From: Rhodovastum sp963709085
GTDB lineage: Bacteria > Pseudomonadota > Alphaproteobacteria > Acetobacterales > Acetobacteraceae
Assembly: GCA_963709085.1 (NCBI GenBank)
Contig: CAVPVB010000007.1
Span: 930,001-994,000 of the forward strand
Direction of reading: 5' to 3'
DNA length: 64,000 nt
Below are positions 1 to 8,863 of the stretch, piece after piece. The notes beneath the pieces were generated by a model. That model saw nothing but the letters and a program-made list of their open reading frames with translations, had not been told where the DNA came from and ran no database searches. The stretch's first letter is position 1; the number at the start of each line of letters is the position of its first letter. A program made the translations under genes and the position numbers.

Positions 1-136
1 AGTTCGCGCTGTTCCATGGCTCATCTCCGTTCGGGATCGCGGGTCTTTCCCCGCCTGGCGAGGCCAAAAGATAGCGGGTGCGATTTGCCGGGAGTATACG
101 GTAAAATCCGCAAAGACTTATATCCGGAGTTCATCA

Positions 137-1030
137 ATGCGGCGGGAGGAACTGGCCGACCTGAAAGCCTTCCTGGTGGTGGCCGAGGAGCAGAGCTTCA
201 CCCGGGCGGCGGCCAAGCTCGGCACGTCGCAATCGGCGCTGAGCTATACGCTGCGGCGCCTGGAGACCCGGCTCGGGGTGCGTTTGCTCACCCGCACCAC
301 CCGCCGGGTGGCGCCCACCGAGGCCGGCGAGCGGCTGCTGCGCACCCTCCGTCCGGCCCTCGATACCATCGCCGCCGAGTTGGCCTCCCTGACCGATATG
401 CGGGAGACGCCTGCCGGTTCGATCCGCATCACCACCTCGGCGCATGCGGCGGCAAGCGTGCTGTGGCCGGTGCTCGAAAGGCTGCTGTCGCGCTATCCGG
501 ACATCCAGGTGGAGTTGAACATCGAATCCCGGCTGACCGATATCGTGGCCGAGCGCTACGACGCCGGCGTTCGGCTCGGCGAGCAACTGGCAAAAGACAT
601 GGTGGCGGTGCGGATCGGGCCGGACCTGCGCATGGCGGTGGTGGCGGCGCCCTCCTACCTGGCGGCGCGGCCACCCCCACGCTCGCCGCAGGATCTCGCC
701 GAGCACCGCTGCATCAACCTGCGCCAGCAGACGCTGGGCGGGCTCTACGCCTGGGAGCTTGAGCGGAACCGCCGGGAAGTGAAGGTCCGGGTGGAAGGAC
801 AGCTCATTTTCAATGATGTCGGTATGGTCCTGACGGCCGCCGCGGCCGGTTTCGGGCTGGCCTGCGTGCTGGAGGACCACGCCGAGGCCGACGTGGCGAC
901 AGGCCGGCTGGTGCGGGTCCTGGAAGACTGGTGTCCGCCGTTTCCCGGCTATCACCTCTATTACCCAAGCCGCCGCCAGCCTTCCGCCGCGTTCGCTCTC
1001 CTGGTCGAGGCGCTGCGCTACCGCGGGTAG
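137..1030 (+). CDS. LysR-family transcriptional regulator
   Basis: A 297-residue protein of normal LysR length. Residues about 5-65 form the winged helix-turn-helix (FTRAAAKLGTSQSALSYTL, then RLETRLGVRLLTRTTR, the wing typical of the family), followed by a substrate-binding domain from about residue 90. LysR proteins bind DNA as tetramers and usually control a divergent neighbour. Here the upstream gene would lie off the left edge, since only about 136 bases are visible and a possible minus-strand start sits at 15-25. The first ATG that precedes the HTH is used. The ligand and target are not inferable. The next gene downstream lies beyond an IS remnant, so no operon is evident. Confidence 0.9.
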   Translation: MRREELADLKAFLVVAEEQSFTRAAAKLGTSQSALSYTLRRLETRLGVRLLTRTTRRVAPTEAGERLLRTLRPALDTIAAELASLTDMRETPAGSIRITTSAHAAASVLWPVLERLLSRYPDIQVELNIESRLTDIVAERYDAGVRLGEQLAKDMVAVRIGPDLRMAVVAAPSYLAARPPPRSPQDLAEHRCINLRQQTLGGLYAWELERNRREVKVRVEGQLIFNDVGMVLTAAAAGFGLACVLEDHAEADVATGRLVRVLEDWCPPFPGYHLYYPSRRQPSAAFALLVEALRYRG

Positions 1031-1113
1031 GCCATCCCCCCTGTAGCTCGCCCACCTTCCACAGCACAGCAGGGGAGGAGCAGCCCCTGGCCTTCCTTCA
1101 CCCGATTGCCCTG

Positions 1114-1538
1114 GGTCTCAGTGCCCGTCCGGGACGTTTATGCGGGCTTGCAAAGCCTTCGCACCATCAGGCGGATCGAGGCAAGACGAACGAAAGTCAG
1201 TGCTTTCCGGTTCAAGTTCTACCAGTCTTTGGCGAGACGACGGCAGCGATTGAGCCAACCGATCGTTCGTTCAACAATCCGGCGTTTCGCCAGCACGACG
1301 AAGCCTTTGGCGGCATCGGAGCGGCTGACGATCTCCCGTTCGTCCATCGTGCGGTGGGCGTCCGCGTGTTTGGCAGGCGGGATCGGGGGCCACCAGGAAC
1401 TCATTCCTCGTCAGTCAGGTCGCTCTCGTGGCGCCGCTTGCTGCGGTCGAAGCGGGCACGGTTATCCTTCGTCCACATAGGCCGGAAGTGGCAAGCAACT
1501 TACCGCATTGAAGATCATCATGTACGGACACTCAGACC
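1114..1538. mobile_element. Decayed IS5-type insertion sequence with recognisable ends
   Basis: Imperfect terminal inverted repeats are visible: 1114-1130 and the reverse complement of 1522-1538 agree at about 14 of 17 positions. Between them is a minus-strand transposase remnant with most of its middle missing, so only about 425 bp remain of an element that in this family is usually 800-900 bp. The right end overlaps the last codons of the neighbouring LysE gene, which reads into the inverted repeat for its stop. Family assignment rests on the transposase fragments only. Confidence 0.65.
1138..1478 (-). pseudogene. IS5-family transposase remnant (frameshift, internal deletion, nonsense codon)
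   Basis: The reading starts at an ATG at 1478 with MWTKDNRARFDRSKRRHESD and LTDEE, the usual N-terminus of IS5-type transposases, then meets a TGA at 1401-1403. In the next frame it continues as PPIPPAKHADAHRTMDER and jumps directly to GFVVLAKRRIVERTIGWLNR and CRRLAKDW, the C-terminal signature. A TAG replaces the expected Glu codon after LAKDW, after which LNRKALTFVRLASIRLMVRR runs to a TAA at 1138. The catalytic DDE core is largely deleted, so no active transposase can be made. Confidence 0.75.
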
Positions 1539-2164
1539 ATCCCCAGCCCAACCGTGGCATTGCGCAGCGCCGCCGCGGCAAAGGCGAGAAATACCAGGCC
1601 GGACAGCCGCAGGACCGCGACCTCGTGCCGCCGGTATAGGCGCCGCACCGACGCCGCCCCCGCCAGCATGACCAGCACCATATCGGCCGCCAGGAAACCC
1701 GCGCAGGCCGCCCCAAGAAGCAACGGCAGCGACGACCAGGCGAGCGAGGCCGCCTCGCTGCCCAGCAGCGCGGTGAAGGTGGCCAGTGCCACCGGATAGG
1801 CCTTCGGATTGGTCAGCCCAAACGCCAGCCCCCGCAGCAGCGGCCGCCGCGTCCCCGCGGCCGGGTCGCCATCGCCCGCCGGCCGCGCCCGCAACGCCCG
1901 CATCCCCAGCCAGCCCAGATACAGCCCGCAGGCCAGGCCGAGCAGGTCGAAAACCGTGCTGCCCACCGACCGCACGCCCACGATCGCCAGCAGCGCGAGC
2001 GTCGACCACAGCACATCGCCGGCGAAATGGCCGAGAATGAACCCCGCCGCGGCCCGCCGCCCCTGTGCCGCCCCAATGCCCAGCAGCGCCAGAAACCCGG
2101 GCCCCGGCGTCAGCGTATAGGCCGCGCCCGCCAGCGCCGAAGCCAGCAGCAGCCCCGCGTTCAT
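1532..2164 (-). CDS. LysE/RhtB-family amino-acid exporter
   Basis: A 210-residue, very hydrophobic protein with about six predicted membrane segments. It begins with the family signature near residue 17 (AYTLTPGPGFLALLGIGAAQ). LysE/RhtB proteins export amino acids or related metabolites across the inner membrane. The length is normal, but the final two codons and the TGA lie inside the inverted repeat of the adjacent IS remnant, so the original C-terminus was probably replaced by a few residues from the IS. It is 27 bp downstream of the DapA-like gene on the same strand and may be co-transcribed with it. The substrate is unknown. Confidence 0.88.
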   Translation of the reverse strand: MNAGLLLASALAGAAYTLTPGPGFLALLGIGAAQGRRAAAGFILGHFAGDVLWSTLALLAIVGVRSVGSTVFDLLGLACGLYLGWLGMRALRARPAGDGDPAAGTRRPLLRGLAFGLTNPKAYPVALATFTALLGSEAASLAWSSLPLLLGAACAGFLAADMVLVMLAGAASVRRLYRRHEVAVLRLSGLVFLAFAAAALRNATVGLGMV

Positions 2165-2191
2165 CGTTGTTTGCTCATCATGCAGTAGAGG

Positions 2192-3097
2192 TCAGGCGGC
2201 GCGGCGCGCCTCGATGGCGGTCAGCGCCGTGGCGATGCGCGCGCCGGCGGCGGCATCCGCCGGGCGCAGCGGTGGCCGCACTGCCCGCCAGGCGCCGTCG
2301 CCGCTGCGCGCCGCCAGCACCGATTTCAGCGCCGGGATGAAGGGCATACCGTCCAGCAGGGTCGACGCTTTGCGCAGGGCTGCCTCGCTCGCCAGGCTGT
2401 CGAACAGGGTCGGACCGTCGAACGTCGCCCGCACCAGCCCCGGCGCCACATTGCCCATCGCGCTGATTGTTCCGGTGCCGCCCAGTGCCAGCGCCGGCGC
2501 GATATTCACCTCGGCGCCCACCAGACACCCACAAGCCGGCGCCGCCTGCCGGAACGCCCGGAAATTCGCGATGTCACCCGTGTCGTCCAGCACCCCCGCG
2601 ACCAGCCGCCCGTAGCGCGCCCGCAGCCGCCCCAGCACGGCCGCCGGCACGCCGACGCCGGCAACCGCCGGAATGTGGTGCAGCGTCGCCCGCAGCCGGT
2701 CGGAGGCGACGCCCTCGATGATGGCAACGAAGGCATCTTCAACTCCCTCCTCAGGGACGTCGCGAAAGAAATATGGCGGCAGGATCAGGACATGCATCAG
2801 GCCCAGCGCCAGCGCCCCGCGGATCAGCAGCACCGTCTCCGGGATTGCCGGGCCGCCGGCGCCCAGCGCGATTCGCCGCGACGGAATGCCGGCCTGCAGC
2901 AAGGCTTCCACCGCCGTGAGGCATTCCTGGGGGGCGAAGGACGGGCCCTCGCCGGTAATGCCGAACGCCACCACCCCGTCGCACCCGGCGGCAAGCAATC
3001 CATGGCAGTGCCGCACCAGCGCTTCGCGGTCCACCGCGCCGGCAGCGTCGAGCGGCGTGGCGACGGCAACCCACAGGCCGCGGATCACGTCATGCAT
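2192..3097 (-). CDS. DapA-family (N-acetylneuraminate lyase superfamily) protein lacking the Schiff-base lysine
   Basis: 301 residues with the TIM-barrel pattern of dihydrodipicolinate synthase-like aldolases, including the GITGEGPSFAPQE segment near residues 46-58 that corresponds to the substrate-binding GTTGE loop. The catalytic lysine, normally in a GIKEATGD-type strand, is leucine here (GVLDDTGD, residue 170), and the tyrosine of the YNIP motif is histidine (HHIP, about residue 140). Both codons are unambiguous in the DNA. A normal class I aldolase mechanism is therefore unlikely, so lysine biosynthesis is not supported. It is followed on the same strand by the LysE exporter and is divergent from a CoA-transferase gene. 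The real reaction is unknown. Confidence 0.8.
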   Translation of the reverse strand: MHDVIRGLWVAVATPLDAAGAVDREALVRHCHGLLAAGCDGVVAFGITGEGPSFAPQECLTAVEALLQAGIPSRRIALGAGGPAIPETVLLIRGALALGLMHVLILPPYFFRDVPEEGVEDAFVAIIEGVASDRLRATLHHIPAVAGVGVPAAVLGRLRARYGRLVAGVLDDTGDIANFRAFRQAAPACGCLVGAEVNIAPALALGGTGTISAMGNVAPGLVRATFDGPTLFDSLASEAALRKASTLLDGMPFIPALKSVLAARSGDGAWRAVRPPLRPADAAAGARIATALTAIEARRAA

Positions 3098-3295
3098 GGG
3101 CTAACTCCCTGGCAGGCGCCAACCTCGCATTCCGGACGGCACAGGTGAAGGGTGTTCGCGCCGAAACGTCCGGCGGAAGGGCAGACCAGAACGCCACCCC
3201 GGCCGCGATGACGCCCATGCAGGCGGGGGATCGTCATTGTTCCCTCCGGCGCCGCTCTGGTGTCAGATACGCGGCGCAGCGACGAAAGCAAACGC

Positions 3296-4396
3296 ATGGC
3301 CAACTCACCGCCTGACCCTCGCCCGCTGGCGGGGATGTTTGTCCTGGATTTTTCCACCCTATTGCCCGGTCCGCTCGCCACCCTCATTCTCGCCGAGGCG
3401 GGCGCCGAGGTGCTGAAAATCGAGCGCCCCGGCAGCGGCGACGACATGCGCCATTTTCCCCCGCAGATCCAAGGCGGCAGCGCCGTGTTCGCCCTGCTCA
3501 ACCGCGGCAAGCGGAGCCTGGCGCTCGACCTCAAGGCGCCGGATGCGATCGATCGTCTGCGCCCGCTGCTGGCCCGCGCCGATGTGCTGGTCGAGCAGTT
3601 CCGTCCCGGCGTCATGGACCGGCTCGGCCTCGGCCATGCCGCGCTGTCGGAGCTTAACCCCGGGCTGATCTATTGTTCGATCACCGGCTATGGCCAGCAC
3701 GGCCCGCGCGCCCAGCAGGCCGGGCACGACCTGAACTACATGGCCGCCTCCGGGCTGCTCGGCCTGGTCGCCGGCGCGGACGGGGCGCCGGTGCTGCCGC
3801 CGGCGCTGGTGGCCGATATCGGCGGCGGCGCCTATCCGGCGGTGATCAACATCCTGCTCGCCCTGCAGGCGCGCGCCCGCAGCGGACGCGGCTGCCACCT
3901 CGACATCTCCATGCACGATAATCTGCTGCCCTTCGCTTTCGCCGCCCTCGCCGAGGGGTTCGCCACCGGCGGCTTTCCCGCGCCGAACACGTTGCTAACT
4001 CATGGCGGCACGCCGCGCTACCAGATCTATCGCATGGCGGATGGCCGCTTCCTCGCCGCCGCCCCGCTGGAGGACCGGTTCTGGCACGTCTTCTGCGACG
4101 CCGCCGGCCTGCCCGAAACGGCCGGCACGGATGAAGTGGCGGCTCGTATCGCCGCCCATGACAGCGCCGAATGGGGCCGCCGCTTCGCCGGCCGGGACGT
4201 GTGTTGCAGCATCGTCGCCAGCCCCGAAGAAGCGGCCGCCGATCCGCATTTCGCCGCGCGCGGCCTGTTCGCCCACCGGGTCGGCGGTGCCGGCCACGCG
4301 CTGCCGGCGCTGCCGGTGCCGGTCGATCCGCAGTTCCGCCTCGCGCCGGACGCGCGCGACAGCCCCGCCCTGGGCGACGCGGGCACGGCGAGCTGA
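3296..4396 (+). CDS. CaiB/BaiF (class III) acyl-CoA transferase
   Basis: About 366 residues. The N-terminal LAGMFVLDFSTLLPGPLATL and EAGAEVLKIERPGSGDDMR are hallmarks of the class III CoA transferases, which move CoA between carboxylic acids through an aspartyl-CoA intermediate. The candidate Asp is in the GHDLNYMAASGLLGL region near residue 143. An ATG at 3296 was chosen because family homology begins just after it; a GTG at 3260 in the same frame is an alternative. Racemase-type members of the family (alpha-methylacyl-CoA racemase) look very similar, so the reaction could be racemisation. The downstream TPR gene starts 9 bases after the stop. Confidence 0.87.
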   Translation: MANSPPDPRPLAGMFVLDFSTLLPGPLATLILAEAGAEVLKIERPGSGDDMRHFPPQIQGGSAVFALLNRGKRSLALDLKAPDAIDRLRPLLARADVLVEQFRPGVMDRLGLGHAALSELNPGLIYCSITGYGQHGPRAQQAGHDLNYMAASGLLGLVAGADGAPVLPPALVADIGGGAYPAVINILLALQARARSGRGCHLDISMHDNLLPFAFAALAEGFATGGFPAPNTLLTHGGTPRYQIYRMADGRFLAAAPLEDRFWHVFCDAAGLPETAGTDEVAARIAAHDSAEWGRRFAGRDVCCSIVASPEEAAADPHFAARGLFAHRVGGAGHALPALPVPVDPQFRLAPDARDSPALGDAGTAS

Positions 4397-4404
4397 CCCG
4401 CCCG

Positions 4405-5859
4405 ATGGACGCGGCGCGGCTGGTCGTGCGCGGCAATGCAGCCCTGGCCGGCGGCGATTCGCGCACCGCCACCGACTGCTACCGCGCCGCCCTCGCCCAA
4501 GCGCCCGACCATCCCGCCTTGTTCTACAATCTCGGCAATGCGTTGCGCGCCGGCGGCGACCTGGCGGGCGCCGAAGCGGCGTTGCGCCGCGCCATCGCGC
4601 TGCAACCCGACCACACCGCTGCATTTAACAATTTGGGCAACCTGCTGCGCGCCACAAGCCGCCCGGCCGAGGCGCTGGAAGCCTATCGCCGCGCCGTGTT
4701 CCTGGCCCCCCATGACGGCCAGCTGCGGGGCAATCTCGGCACCGCGCTGCTGGACCTGCACCGGCCGCAGGAAGCGGCCGTGTGGTTCGCCCAGGCCGTT
4801 GCCGCCGCCCCCGCCGACGCGCAGGCCCGGGTGAACCTGGGCGGCGCGCTGATGCTGACCGCCGACCCCGCGGCGGCCCTGGTGCACTATCGCCGCGCCC
4901 GGACGCTTGCCCCCGATCTGCCCGACGCTGAGTTGGGCGAGGCGATCGCGCTGCTGACCCTGGGCGACTGGCGGCCGGGTTGGGACGCCTACGAGGCGCG
5001 CCTGCTCGATCCGCGTTTTCGTTCCTACGCGACCGACGTGCCAGGTCCGCGCTGGCACGGCAGCGAACCGGTGCAAGGACGCACCCTGCTGCTGCTCTCC
5101 GAACAAGGATTCGGCGACACGCTGCAGGCCTGCCGCTATGTCCCGCTGCTGCGTGCGCGCGGCGCGCGCGTGGTGCTGCAGGTGCAGCCGCCGTTGTTGC
5201 CGCTGCTGCACGACCTGGCCGCCGACACGCTGGCCGTACCCGGCGACAAGCTGCCGCCCTTCGACGCCTGGTGCCCGCTGATGAGCCTGCCGCGCGCCTT
5301 CGCGACCACGCCGCAGACCGTCCCCGCCGCCCCCTATCTCGCCGCCAGCCCGCAGCGCCTGCGCATCTGGCGTGGCCGCCTCGGCCCGCGCCGCGGGCTG
5401 CGGGTGGGGCTGGCCTGGGCCGGCAACCCCGACCATCCGCTGGACGCGCTCCGCTCCCTGCCGCAAGCCGCGCTGGCACCGCTGCTCGACATTCCCGGCA
5501 TCGAGGCGCACGCCCTGCAGCCCGAGGCGCGGCCGGATGATGGGCGCATCCGCCCGCACCCGGAAATTGCCGATTTCGCCGACGCGGCGGCGCTGGCGAC
5601 GTTGATGGACGTGGTGGTGACGGTCGACACCGCGACCGCCCACCTGGCCGGTGCGCTGGGGCGGCAGGTGTGGATTCTGCTTGCCCATGCGCCTGATTTC
5701 CGCTGGATGCTGGACCGAACCGATACGCCCTGGTACCCATCGGCCCGGTTGTTCCGCCAGACGCGGCCAAGGGACTGGTCCGGCGTGATCGACGCGGCGG
5801 CACGGGCTCTGGACGCATTGGTTCGCGCCGAGCGGCTTTCCGGACGGGGCCAACGATGA
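4405..5859 (+). CDS. TPR-repeat protein with C-terminal glycosyltransferase-9-like domain (paralogue 1)
   Basis: 484 residues from the ATG at 4405, 9 bases after the CoA-transferase stop. Residues about 1-190 are consecutive tetratricopeptide repeats (ALFYNLGNALRAGGDLAGAE, AAFNNLGNLLRATSRPAEAL and others). The C-terminal half, from about residue 225, has LLLLSEQGFGDTLQACRYVP and VVTVDTATAHLAGALGRQVW, which resemble the ADP-heptose/GT9 fold. Proteins of this architecture are common in alphaproteobacteria and are thought to modify surface structures, but the acceptor is unknown. It overlaps the next gene by four bases (ATGA), which argues for translational coupling. The following gene is a close paralogue. 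Confidence 0.82.
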   Translation: MDAARLVVRGNAALAGGDSRTATDCYRAALAQAPDHPALFYNLGNALRAGGDLAGAEAALRRAIALQPDHTAAFNNLGNLLRATSRPAEALEAYRRAVFLAPHDGQLRGNLGTALLDLHRPQEAAVWFAQAVAAAPADAQARVNLGGALMLTADPAAALVHYRRARTLAPDLPDAELGEAIALLTLGDWRPGWDAYEARLLDPRFRSYATDVPGPRWHGSEPVQGRTLLLLSEQGFGDTLQACRYVPLLRARGARVVLQVQPPLLPLLHDLAADTLAVPGDKLPPFDAWCPLMSLPRAFATTPQTVPAAPYLAASPQRLRIWRGRLGPRRGLRVGLAWAGNPDHPLDALRSLPQAALAPLLDIPGIEAHALQPEARPDDGRIRPHPEIADFADAAALATLMDVVVTVDTATAHLAGALGRQVWILLAHAPDFRWMLDRTDTPWYPSARLFRQTRPRDWSGVIDAAARALDALVRAERLSGRGQR

Positions 5860-7469
5860 CGCAGACCCGCGTGACCTATGCCCGGCTCGTCCGGCTGCGC
5901 GAAGAGCTCGCCGCCCGGCCCGGCAGCGCGGCGGCACTCGGCGCGCTGGGCAGCGCGCTGTGGCAAGCCGGCCAGCGCGAAGAAGGTTTGCTCCGGCTGC
6001 AACAGGCGGTGCAGGCTGATCCCGACCATCCGGAGTCGCTGATCAGCCTCGGCAATGCCCTCGCGGCCCTGCGCCGGCCCGAGGCGGCCGAGCGGCTCTA
6101 CCGGTCAGTGCTCGCCATGCGGCCCGACGATGCGGTGATGCATTTCAACATTGGCTGCGCCTGGCTCGCGGCCGACGATGCCGCCCGCGCCGAGGCGGCG
6201 TTTCGGGCAGCGCTGGGGCTGCGTCCGGACTATGCCGCGGCGCTGAACAATCTCGGCAGCACGCTGCGCCGGCAGGACCGGCCCGCCGAGGCGCTGGAAT
6301 ACTACCGCCGCGCCGCGGCGCTGCGGCCGGACCTGCCGGGGGTGCACGGAAATGTCGGCTCGGCGCTGCTCGCCCTCGGGCGTGCCGACGAGGCGCTGGC
6401 GCATCTGCGCACCGCGAGCCGCCTGGACCCCGACAACGCGGAAGCCTGCAACAACCTCGGCGGCGCATTGCTGGCGCTCGACCAGGCGCCGGAGGCCGCC
6501 GGCTGGTTCCGGCTCGCGGTCAGGCACGACCCGAACCACTGCCAGGCCCGCTTCGGCCTCGCGCTTGCACTGCTGGCCCAGGGCGAGTTCCGCGCCGGCT
6601 GGGAGGAGTACGAGGCGCGCTGGCTCGACCCCGCCTTCACCGCCGACGAGCCCGCGTTCGCGCACCCCGCCTGGCGCGGCGATGCGCCCGTGCAGGGCCG
6701 CACGATGCTGCTGCACGCCGAACAGGGACTGGGTGACACGCTGCAATTCGTCCGCTACGTGCCCTTGCTGCGGGCCCGCGGTGCACGTGTCGTGCTGCAG
6801 GTCCAGCCGCCGTTGATGGCCCTGATGGCCGACCTCGCCGACATGGTGATCGCGCGGGGAGCCGAGCCGCCGCCATTCGATCTCCATTGCCCCCTGCTCA
6901 GCCTGCCGCGCGCCTTCGGCACCGAACTGCACAGTATCCCGGCGGATGTTCCCTACCTGCGCATCCCGCCCGCGCATTACGCAAGCTGGTCGGCGCGGCT
7001 GGGGTCGGCACAGCCGGGCGAGCGAAGACGACGGCGCATTGGCATCGCCATTTCGGGCGATGCATCGCATCCCGAAGATGCCCAGCGCTCCATTCCGGCG
7101 GCGGCGTTCCTGGCCGCGTTCGAGGGCGTCGATGCCGAGTTGCACGTGCTGCAGAAGCAGATCCGCGAAACAGACGCGCCGATGCTGGCCAATCTGCATG
7201 TACACGACAAGCTGATCGAGGATTTCCGCGACACCGCGGCGTTGGCAGCGCTGATGGATGTGGTGGTTACGGTCGATACCGCGCTGGCGCATCTGGCTGG
7301 GGCGCTGCAGGTGCCGGTGTGGGTGTTGTTGCAGCACGGCGCCGATTTCCGCTGGCTGCGCGACCGCCCGGACAGCCCCTGGTACCCGACCGCCCGGCTG
7401 TTCCGCCAGCCGCGCTACGGCGACTGGTCATCTGTCCTCGCCGAGGTCAACGCGGCGTTACGGGCGTAG
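5856..7469 (+). CDS. TPR-repeat protein with C-terminal glycosyltransferase-9-like domain (paralogue 2)
   Basis: 537 residues with the same layout as the preceding protein but with more TPR units, covering about residues 20-245. The C-terminal domain shares near-identical blocks with its neighbour: MLLHAEQGLGDTLQFVRYVP, RGARVVLQVQPPL, VVTVDTALAHLAGALQVPVW and PWYPTARLFRQ. The pair therefore looks like a tandem duplication followed by TPR expansion. The start codon is within the stop of paralogue 1 (ATGA). A strong inverted repeat follows at 7508-7549. A sugar-nucleotide specificity cannot be read from the sequence. Confidence 0.82.
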   Translation: MTQTRVTYARLVRLREELAARPGSAAALGALGSALWQAGQREEGLLRLQQAVQADPDHPESLISLGNALAALRRPEAAERLYRSVLAMRPDDAVMHFNIGCAWLAADDAARAEAAFRAALGLRPDYAAALNNLGSTLRRQDRPAEALEYYRRAAALRPDLPGVHGNVGSALLALGRADEALAHLRTASRLDPDNAEACNNLGGALLALDQAPEAAGWFRLAVRHDPNHCQARFGLALALLAQGEFRAGWEEYEARWLDPAFTADEPAFAHPAWRGDAPVQGRTMLLHAEQGLGDTLQFVRYVPLLRARGARVVLQVQPPLMALMADLADMVIARGAEPPPFDLHCPLLSLPRAFGTELHSIPADVPYLRIPPAHYASWSARLGSAQPGERRRRRIGIAISGDASHPEDAQRSIPAAAFLAAFEGVDAELHVLQKQIRETDAPMLANLHVHDKLIEDFRDTAALAALMDVVVTVDTALAHLAGALQVPVWVLLQHGADFRWLRDRPDSPWYPTARLFRQPRYGDWSSVLAEVNAALRA

Positions 7470-7507
7470 ATCAGGACATTGCCCCCGGCCTCGTCGGAAA
7501 TAACCGG

Positions 7508-7549
7508 TCTGGACCCGGCAGAGGGCTACCGCCCACCGCCGGGTCCAGA
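7508..7549. terminator. Perfect 12-bp inverted repeat between convergent genes
   Basis: The arms at 7508-7519 and 7538-7549 (tctggacccggc and its exact complement) can form a GC-rich stem with an 18-base loop. It lies in the 105-base gap between the convergent TPR gene and cysK. No clear T-run follows on either strand, so a bidirectional terminator is only an inference from position. Confidence 0.45.
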
Positions 7550-7574
7550 GCCCAGCCCCGGCCGTCGTTACGTC

Positions 7575-8555
7575 TCAGAGCCCTTCAAACAGCGCCGTGG
7601 TGTAATACCGCTCGGCAAAGCTCGGGATGATCGCCACGATCAGCTTGCCCGCGTTCTCCGGCCGCTTCGCGATCTTCAGCGTCGCCGCCAGCGCGGCACC
7701 GGACGAAATGCCGCCCGGAATGCCTTCGGTCCTGGCGAGCCGCTTCGCCTGGGCAAAAGTCTCCTCGTTGGTGACCTGCACGATCTCGTCGATCAGCGAG
7801 GTGTCCAGCACCGCCGGCACGAAGCCGGCGCCGATGCCCTGGATCGGGTGCGGCGACGGCGAGCCGCCTGACAGCACCGGGCTCGCGGTCGGCTCCACCG
7901 CCACCAGCTTGAGTTCCGGCTTGCGCGGCTTCAGCGCCTGGCCGATGCCGGTCAGCGTGCCGCCGGTGCCGATGCCGGAAACAACGATGTCCACCTTGCC
8001 GTCGGTGTCGAACCAGATTTCCTCGGCCGTGGTGATCCGGTGGATTTCAGGGTTGGCGGGATTGGTGAACTGGCCGACGATTACCGCCCCCGGCGTCGAT
8101 TCCAGCAGTTCCTGGGCCCGTGCCACGGCGCCCTTCATGCCCTTCTCCTTGGGCGTCAGCACAAGCTCGGCGCCCAGATAGGCCAGCAGCTTGCGCCGCT
8201 CGACCGATACCGACTCGGGCAAGGTCACGATCAGCCGGTAGCCGCGCGAGGCGGCGAAGAACGCCAACCCGATGCCGGTGTTGCCGGAGGTCGGCTCGAT
8301 CAGCACCGAATCAGGGCCGATCTTGCCCTCGCGCTCCAGCGCCAGGATCAGATTGACGCCGATGCGGTCTTTCACGCTGGCGATCGGGTTGAAGAATTCC
8401 AGCTTCAGGGCGACATCCGCGACCAGTCCCTCCTCTGCTGCGATGCGCGGAATGCGCACCAGCGGGGTGTTGCCGATGGTCTCGGCGATGCTGTCGTAGA
8501 TGCGCCCGCGCAGCGGACGGTCGAAGGTCAGCGGCTTCCGCTCGGTCTGCGTCAT
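7575..8555 (-). CDS. cysK: Cysteine synthase A (O-acetylserine sulfhydrylase)
   Basis: 326 residues, normal for CysK. The enzyme makes L-cysteine from O-acetyl-L-serine and sulfide in the cytoplasm with PLP as cofactor. The PLP lysine is in NPIASVKDRIG (Lys62), the substrate-binding loop is EPTSGNTGIGLAF and the phosphate-binding loop is SGIGTGGTLTGIG. The start is supported by a GAGGAG ribosome-binding site nine bases upstream on the minus strand (about 8564-8570). It is a single gene bounded by a long upstream gap and by a convergent gene. A cystathionine beta-synthase-like role is less likely because there is no extra domain. Confidence 0.95.
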   Translation of the reverse strand: MTQTERKPLTFDRPLRGRIYDSIAETIGNTPLVRIPRIAAEEGLVADVALKLEFFNPIASVKDRIGVNLILALEREGKIGPDSVLIEPTSGNTGIGLAFFAASRGYRLIVTLPESVSVERRKLLAYLGAELVLTPKEKGMKGAVARAQELLESTPGAVIVGQFTNPANPEIHRITTAEEIWFDTDGKVDIVVSGIGTGGTLTGIGQALKPRKPELKLVAVEPTASPVLSGGSPSPHPIQGIGAGFVPAVLDTSLIDEIVQVTNEETFAQAKRLARTEGIPGGISSGAALAATLKIAKRPENAGKLIVAIIPSFAERYYTTALFEGL

Positions 8556-8863
8556 GTTGTTTTTCTCCTCGTATGATTTACAATTTCATATCGTAGTTAT
8601 GGGATTGTACATCGCCCGTCGGAGAACTCAATCTGCGTTGCACCTCGCCCGCCCACGACACACCGCCCCGGCCGGAATTACAAATTTGGGAGGATTCCCC
8701 GCTTTGCCGATTCCCGCGACCGGGCTGGTTGATCGCTGGTTTGTGATGGTCCCGGTCTGGCTCGGCTCCGTTGCCGGCGATCAGGTCTGGGGCGGCAAAC
8801 CGCCTGGTCGAGCATGACGGCGACCTGTTCGTGCTGAGCTTCCGCCTCGCGTCTGGTCGCAGA
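8556..8863. other. 308-bp gap between lrgB and cysK: cysK leader, no gene seen
   Basis: The 90 bases next to cysK (about 8563-8640) are clearly AT-richer than the surroundings, including a tract with TACAAT- and GATATGAAAT-like elements read on the minus strand. They probably hold the cysK promoter, but I cannot place a -35/-10 pair with confidence. The rest, towards lrgB, has no reading frame that resembles a protein and no repeat. Confidence 0.4.

Noticed and set aside
1..25. Start of a divergent minus-strand gene at the left edge
   Set aside because: Minus-strand ATGs at 17 and 25 exist, but fewer than nine codons are visible, too little to support a call.
4027..5937. Minus-strand frame of about 630 codons opposite the first TPR gene
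   Set aside because: Antisense to a convincing TPR/GT9-like gene; the sequence is Arg/Gln/Ala-rich only.
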